Below, one piece after another: positions 48,796 through 52,132 of a stretch of DNA of 52,132 bases. Every line of letters starts with the position of its first letter. Within the stretch, counting starts at the first letter, position 1. The notes beneath the pieces are model-generated. The model ran no database searches. It was given only the letters and a program-made list of their open reading frames with translations, and was not told where the DNA came from. The DNA comes from Roseovarius pacificus (GTDB lineage: Bacteria > Pseudomonadota > Alphaproteobacteria > Rhodobacterales > Rhodobacteraceae), in the NCBI RefSeq assembly GCF_900142665.1, contig NZ_FRBR01000019.1, positions 1 through 52,132 of the forward strand. Reading direction: 5' to 3'. Both the position numbers and the translations under genes were made by a program.

Positions 48796-49683
48796 ATGCC
48801 GGAACTCTTCGGCGTACCCGTGGTCGTTTTGCTCGGGCAGATCATGCTCGGGCTGATTAACGGATCGTTTTATGCGGTGCTGAGCCTTGGGCTCGCCATC
48901 ATTTTCGGAATGCTCAACGTCATCAATTTCGCGCATGGCGCACTCTACATGATGGGAGCCTTCATTACGTGGATTCTGCTATCGACGGTTGGTATCAACT
49001 ATTGGGCCGCGCTGATCGTTGCCCCGCTTGTCGTTGGACTGTTCGGCGTTGTGGTCGAAAGACTGGCATTGCGGCATCTCTACAAGGTCGACCATCTCTA
49101 TTCGCTGCTTTTCACCTTTGGCCTGGCTCTCGCTCTCGAAGGGTTGTTTCGCTACATCTATGGCTCGGCCGGGAAACCCTACCCGGTGCCAGAGCAATTG
49201 ACTGGCGTGTTCAAACTGGGGTTCATGATCCTGCCCATCTACCGCGCTTGGGTCATTATTGCCGCGCTCCTGGTCTGTCTCCTGGTTTGGCTGGTGATCG
49301 AAAAGACACGCCTTGGTGCCTGGCTGCGCGCGGCAACCGAAAACCCGTCTCTCGTGACAGCCTTCGGCATCAACGTCCCGTTGATGGTGACCCTGACTTA
49401 TGGCTTTTGCGTGGGGCTCGCCGGGTTTGCCGGCGTGCTGGCGGCGCCGATCTATCAGGTATCGCCCGGCATGGGGTCCAGCCTGATCATAGTGGTCTTC
49501 GCGGTTGTAGTGATCGGCGGGCTCGGTTCTGTCGGCGGATCGATCCTGACCGGGCTCTCGCTTGGCGTCATCGAAGGGTTGACCAAAACCTTCTATCCCT
49601 CTGCATCGACCATCGTGATCTTCGTGGTCATGGCGATCGTTCTCATCATCCGGCCGGCGGGCCTTTTCGGACGGGAGGCGTAG
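48796..49683 (+). CDS. LIV-type ABC permease (LivH-like)
   Basis: A 295-residue inner-membrane permease with about eight hydrophobic segments and the LivH pattern LINGSFYAVLSLGLAIIFGM near residue 17 and NVINFAHGALYMMGAF. The later VVVIGGLGSVGGSILTGLSLG is the cytoplasmic loop that contacts the ATPase. The start at ATG 48796 follows GGGAGGAAG. It begins 13 bp after the second ATPase gene and ends directly before the second permease gene. Confidence 0.93.
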   Translation: MPELFGVPVVVLLGQIMLGLINGSFYAVLSLGLAIIFGMLNVINFAHGALYMMGAFITWILLSTVGINYWAALIVAPLVVGLFGVVVERLALRHLYKVDHLYSLLFTFGLALALEGLFRYIYGSAGKPYPVPEQLTGVFKLGFMILPIYRAWVIIAALLVCLLVWLVIEKTRLGAWLRAATENPSLVTAFGINVPLMVTLTYGFCVGLAGFAGVLAAPIYQVSPGMGSSLIIVVFAVVVIGGLGSVGGSILTGLSLGVIEGLTKTFYPSASTIVIFVVMAIVLIIRPAGLFGREA

Positions 49684-50670
49684 ATGACCACCCTTTTACA
49701 CAAAACCCTGTCATTCGCGAACAACCGCGCAGTCCGTTGGCTTGCCCTTCTGGTCCTTGCCACCGCGCTGCTGGTCGCGCCCTTCACCGTCTACCCGCTG
49801 TTCTTGATGAACGTCTTTTGCTTCGTGCTGTTTGCCTCGGCTCTGAATCTCGTACTGGGTTACGCTGGTCTGCTTTCGCTTGGCCACGCGGCGTTCTTCG
49901 GCGGAGCGGCCTATGTGACAGCCCACACCGCCAAGGCGTGGGACTGGCCATTCGAAATCGCTGTTCTGGCAGGAATGTGCTTTGCCGCTATCCTGGGCCT
50001 CTTCATGGGCCTGATCGGAATCAAGCGCTATGGTATATATTTCGCCATGATCACTCTGGCGCTGGCCCAGATGATCTATTTCCTCGCCGTCCAGATGCCC
50101 TTTACGAACGGCGAAGACGGGATTCAGGCGATCCCGCGCGGTACATTACTCGGCCTAATAGATTTGAGTGACATTCGCGCGATGTATTTCGTCGTCCTTG
50201 GTTTTGTCATCCTCGGTATGCTGTTGATCTGGCGATGCATCCATTCGCCTTTCGGACATATCCTAGCGGCTATCCGCGAGAACGAACCGCGCGCTGTGTC
50301 GCTTGGACTTGACGTTGCCCGCTATAAACTGATCGCCTTCGTTCTTTCTGCCACATTGTCCGGACTGGCCGGCTCTCTCAAAGTGCTGTCGTTCCAGTTG
50401 GCTGCCCTGAACAACGTCTCCTGGCACCTGTCCGGAGAAGTCGTCCTGATGACGCTGATCGGTGGGCTGGGGACTTTCGTCGGCCCGATCATCGGATCGA
50501 CCTTCGTCGTGGCGCTCGAACATTTCCTCGCCACCAGCGGCCTGCCCGTCTCGCTCGTCATAGGCATAATCTTCATGGCCTGCGTCATGCTTTTTCGGCG
50601 CGGTGTCTGGGGAGAAACCAAGGCCCGGATTGCCGCAATGATTGAGAAACCAGACTCTGACCGGCACTGA
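49684..50670 (+). CDS. LIV-type ABC permease (LivM-like)
   Basis: A 328-residue permease with about nine membrane segments, an N-terminal extension, and the LivM loop VVLMTLIGGLGTFVGPIIGS near residue 256. VLGYAGLLSLGHAAFFGGAAY is also characteristic. It starts at the base after the LivH-like stop. The gene ends 3 bp from the convergent HxlR regulator gene. Together with the binding protein and ATPases it completes one full HAAT importer for the cluster. Confidence 0.93.
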   Translation: MTTLLHKTLSFANNRAVRWLALLVLATALLVAPFTVYPLFLMNVFCFVLFASALNLVLGYAGLLSLGHAAFFGGAAYVTAHTAKAWDWPFEIAVLAGMCFAAILGLFMGLIGIKRYGIYFAMITLALAQMIYFLAVQMPFTNGEDGIQAIPRGTLLGLIDLSDIRAMYFVVLGFVILGMLLIWRCIHSPFGHILAAIRENEPRAVSLGLDVARYKLIAFVLSATLSGLAGSLKVLSFQLAALNNVSWHLSGEVVLMTLIGGLGTFVGPIIGSTFVVALEHFLATSGLPVSLVIGIIFMACVMLFRRGVWGETKARIAAMIEKPDSDRH

Positions 50671-50673
50671 AGA

Positions 50674-51648
50674 TCAGGGCACGCTCAAATCATAACGAAG
50701 GAAGTAATCCGTTTCATTCGCCTTGAGCGGTTCCTTGCATTCGCTGCACACGACCTGCGGGGTGAAATCGTTCCCGCAGGTTCGATGCCGAAGCCGAAGG
50801 GGGGCAGCATCCGGATTGAGCCAACGATCACCCCAGGCCATCATCACGATCATTGGCTTGTATAGCGCACGCCCCATATCCGTGAACCTGTACTCGCAGC
50901 GCCGTGAGCCAGAGCCGTATGGCACCCGATCAAAGACACCGGCATCGACCAGCCGCGCCAGACGGTCGGCAAGCACATTGCTCGCAATCCCTAGCTTTTC
51001 GCGCATTTCGTCATATCGACGAACACCAAAATAGGCCTCGCGCAAAACCAGGAAGCTCCACTTGTCGCCGATGATCTGAAGGGATCGCGCCACCGAACAG
51101 GGCCGGACACGTTCCAGTACCTTGGGGTCGGAACTGCGCCTGGTACGCGGACGTTCCGACACAGGAGAGTATCCGGCACCAGGACCGTCCCGGAAATGAA
51201 CGGTATGGGTTTCGACCGGCTCAAGACACTCCGAACAAACGGTCATCGGGTGCATTTCAGCACCGCAAGTCGTGTGGATCATCTGAAGCGGCGGTTTTGC
51301 ATCTCCGCTCAACCAGCGGTCCCCGAACTCCATCAGAGAAAGCATGATCTGGAACAGGTCCTTGCCACGTTCGGTGAAAAAGTATTGTCGGCCCGCCTCA
51401 CCTTCTTTTTTCCCAACGACAAGGATTTCGTTCTCGATCAGCGCATTCAGCCGGTTCGTCAAGGTCTGACGCGGAATGCCGAGACGCTGTTGAAAACGAT
51501 CGAACCGGCGAATACCAAAAAATGCCTCCCGGATGATCAGAAACGACCAACTGTCGATCACAAGTTCTACGGTGCCACGGACCGAGCAATTTCGCTCGAG
51601 TTCGCGAGGCCGCGAAAACTCTTGTTGCACATGATTGGAAACGCTCAC
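50674..51648 (-). CDS. Duplicated HxlR regulator with two zinc-ribbon tails
   Basis: A 324-residue regulator made of two HxlR winged-helix units in tandem. Unit 1 has NCSVRGTVELVIDSWSFLII and REAFFGIRRFDRFQQ; unit 2 repeats it as PCSVARSLQIIGDKWSFLVL and REAYFGVRRYDEMRE. Each ends in a His-x2-Cys-x9-Cys-x2-Cys cluster (125/128/138/141 and 288/291/301/304). Cys21 and Cys184, and all the cluster residues, are exactly 163 apart, so the whole unit was duplicated. It likely acts as a pseudo-dimer on inverted operators, and the Cys may sense metal or redox state. The start is GTG 51648. It is the obvious candidate regulator of the catabolic genes. Confidence 0.9.
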   Translation of the reverse strand: MSVSNHVQQEFSRPRELERNCSVRGTVELVIDSWSFLIIREAFFGIRRFDRFQQRLGIPRQTLTNRLNALIENEILVVGKKEGEAGRQYFFTERGKDLFQIMLSLMEFGDRWLSGDAKPPLQMIHTTCGAEMHPMTVCSECLEPVETHTVHFRDGPGAGYSPVSERPRTRRSSDPKVLERVRPCSVARSLQIIGDKWSFLVLREAYFGVRRYDEMREKLGIASNVLADRLARLVDAGVFDRVPYGSGSRRCEYRFTDMGRALYKPMIVMMAWGDRWLNPDAAPLRLRHRTCGNDFTPQVVCSECKEPLKANETDYFLRYDLSVP

Positions 51649-51741
51649 GATTTACTTGTGCCCTTTCGCAGTTTCCGCCGAACCCCGGGCGGGTCATTGA
51701 TCGTCACTGCCAAACCGTGACCCTCTGTTAATATGTGACTT

Positions 51742-51806
51742 GCCGGTATCAGAGCAACCCATCTGGCGGTGTCAGAGCGATCTGACTTGAGGCCGCTTAC
51801 CCGCTG
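51742..51806 (+). mobile_element. Nested IS6-type left-end remnants
   Basis: GGCGGTGTCAGAGC (51765-51778) and the next 28 or so bases, including CTGACTTGAGGC, match the left end of the IS at 35265-35307 with a few changes. A second, weaker copy of the terminal sequence (GCCGGTATCAGAGCAA) lies at 51742-51757. The match fades near 51806, before the transposase reading frame. The gap 51649-51741 shows nothing else. Confidence 0.65.
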
Positions 51807-51874
51807 CCCGACCCCGCCCTCACGGGGCACTGTCATTTGTGGACGGCTCCTGTTTGCAAGGGATTTCTTGAACG

Positions 51875-52035
51875 GGCATTGTCAGATTAAACTGATTTGC
51901 TAGAGTTTCGGGCAGGAATTTCAGCGGCCTTATTGCCTCGGCGCTTAGTGATAATCAAGCGAACAAGGGATTTGTGCCGAAGCAATAAAGCTCCGGACAG
52001 GAAAGATTGATCAAGCGGTTTGTTCTGACAGTGCC
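51875..52035. mobile_element. 161-bp inverted-repeat (MITE-like) element
   Basis: The left end GGCATTGTCAGATTAAACTG (from 51875) is matched by GGCACTGTCAGAACAAACCG read inward from 52035. The interior has no coding capacity I trust. A further end-like GGCACTGTCA occurs at 51826-51835. No target duplication is visible. It looks like a non-autonomous or deleted IS derivative. Confidence 0.45.
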
Positions 52036-52130
52036 AGTTGCAGTGCGTCACCTGCCGCAAAGTGCAGCGGGATAAACGCCTCGCCCGAACCGGCACCAGC
52101 CCGCTTCCGATCGCGGACAAAGCGCTGAAC
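52036..52130 (-). pseudogene. IstA-like transposase fragment (IS21 family)
   Basis: Reading on the minus strand from the window edge gives VQRFVRDRKRAGAGSGEAF then IPLHFAAGDALQ. This resembles the middle of IS21-family IstA transposases just before the FDWS catalytic segment. At 52036 the similarity stops where the 161-bp element begins, so the gene is interrupted there. The window edge cuts the other side. The family call rests on a short match and is tentative. Confidence 0.45.
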
Positions 52131-52132
52131 CG

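Larger units (their letters stand above)
35265..51806. mobile_element. Putative IS6-bracketed catabolic segment
   Basis: The complete IS6 element at 35265 and a fragment matching its first 42 or so bases at 51765 lie in the same orientation on either side of the catabolic cluster. IS6 elements build such direct-repeat pseudo-compound transposons. The right copy is only a remnant, so the unit is probably no longer mobile by itself. This is inference from end similarity. Confidence 0.4.

Noticed and set aside
51887..52120. 77-aa minus-strand protein at the right edge
   Set aside because: It crosses the inside of the inverted-repeat element and the IstA-like fragment in the wrong frame; no support as a gene.

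Overview
The window looks like the chromosome of an alphaproteobacterium of the Rhodobacteraceae/Roseobacter type. The grounds are the high GC content, a fabI-fabB-fabA operon divergent from an Irr-type Fur homologue (Irr is essentially alphaproteobacterial), a SPOR lipoprotein/D-Ala-D-Ala carboxypeptidase/tmk/holB/tatD housekeeping run, and aromatic-acid catabolism genes (pobA, pcaD). The assignment rests on gene content read by eye, with no database search.

Layout. (1) About 1-26,000 is core-like and GC-rich: fatty-acid synthesis (fabI, fabB, fabA) and irr; small enzymes (quinone oxidoreductase, FKBP isomerase, HAD dehalogenase, alpha/beta hydrolase, threonine dehydratase-like); an endonuclease/exonuclease/phosphatase-family gene flanked by two copies of a structured 140-bp repeat; a proline-racemase-superfamily gene; pobA, pcaD, an esterase and a zinc alcohol dehydrogenase; HdeD and phospholipase-D-type membrane genes; an enolase-superfamily gene; an ArsR-type repressor with the cysteine spacing of persulfide sensors; an AEC carrier; and the housekeeping run ending at tRNA-Ser(UGA). 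(2) 26,041-35,112 is a 9.07-kb integrated element in the 3' end of that tRNA, bounded by a 16-bp direct repeat. It has a P4-type tyrosine integrase, AlpA-like regulator, winged-helix protein, a 32-aa small ORF, Toprim primase, DUF3987 protein, small accessory proteins, and two AT-rich cargo genes (a sulfotransferase-like protein and an FkbM methyltransferase). It has no virion genes, so it resembles a phage satellite. (3) 35,265-36,082 is an IS6-family element.

(4) 36,190-51,648 is a catabolic cluster. One long minus-strand transcription unit encodes a LIV-type substrate-binding protein, CoxG, a crotonase-family protein, a three-subunit molybdenum hydroxylase (FAD, 2Fe-2S and Mo subunits), an MBL-fold lactonase-like enzyme, an SDR, an acyl-CoA ligase, an iron alcohol dehydrogenase and a hot-dog thioesterase. 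Divergently transcribed are two ABC ATPases and two LIV-type permeases, and the cluster ends with a duplicated HxlR regulator. The logic suggested is uptake of an organic acid, CoA activation, Mo-dependent ring hydroxylation, lactone opening and thioester hydrolysis, reminiscent of the furoate (hmf) route but not identical. Several enzymes lack canonical catalytic residues. (5) From about 51,742 to the end lie nested IS ends, including a 45-bp fragment matching the left end of the IS6 element at 35,265 in the same orientation, a 161-bp inverted-repeat element and an IstA-like fragment. The catabolic cluster may therefore have moved as an IS6-bracketed unit next to the satellite island.
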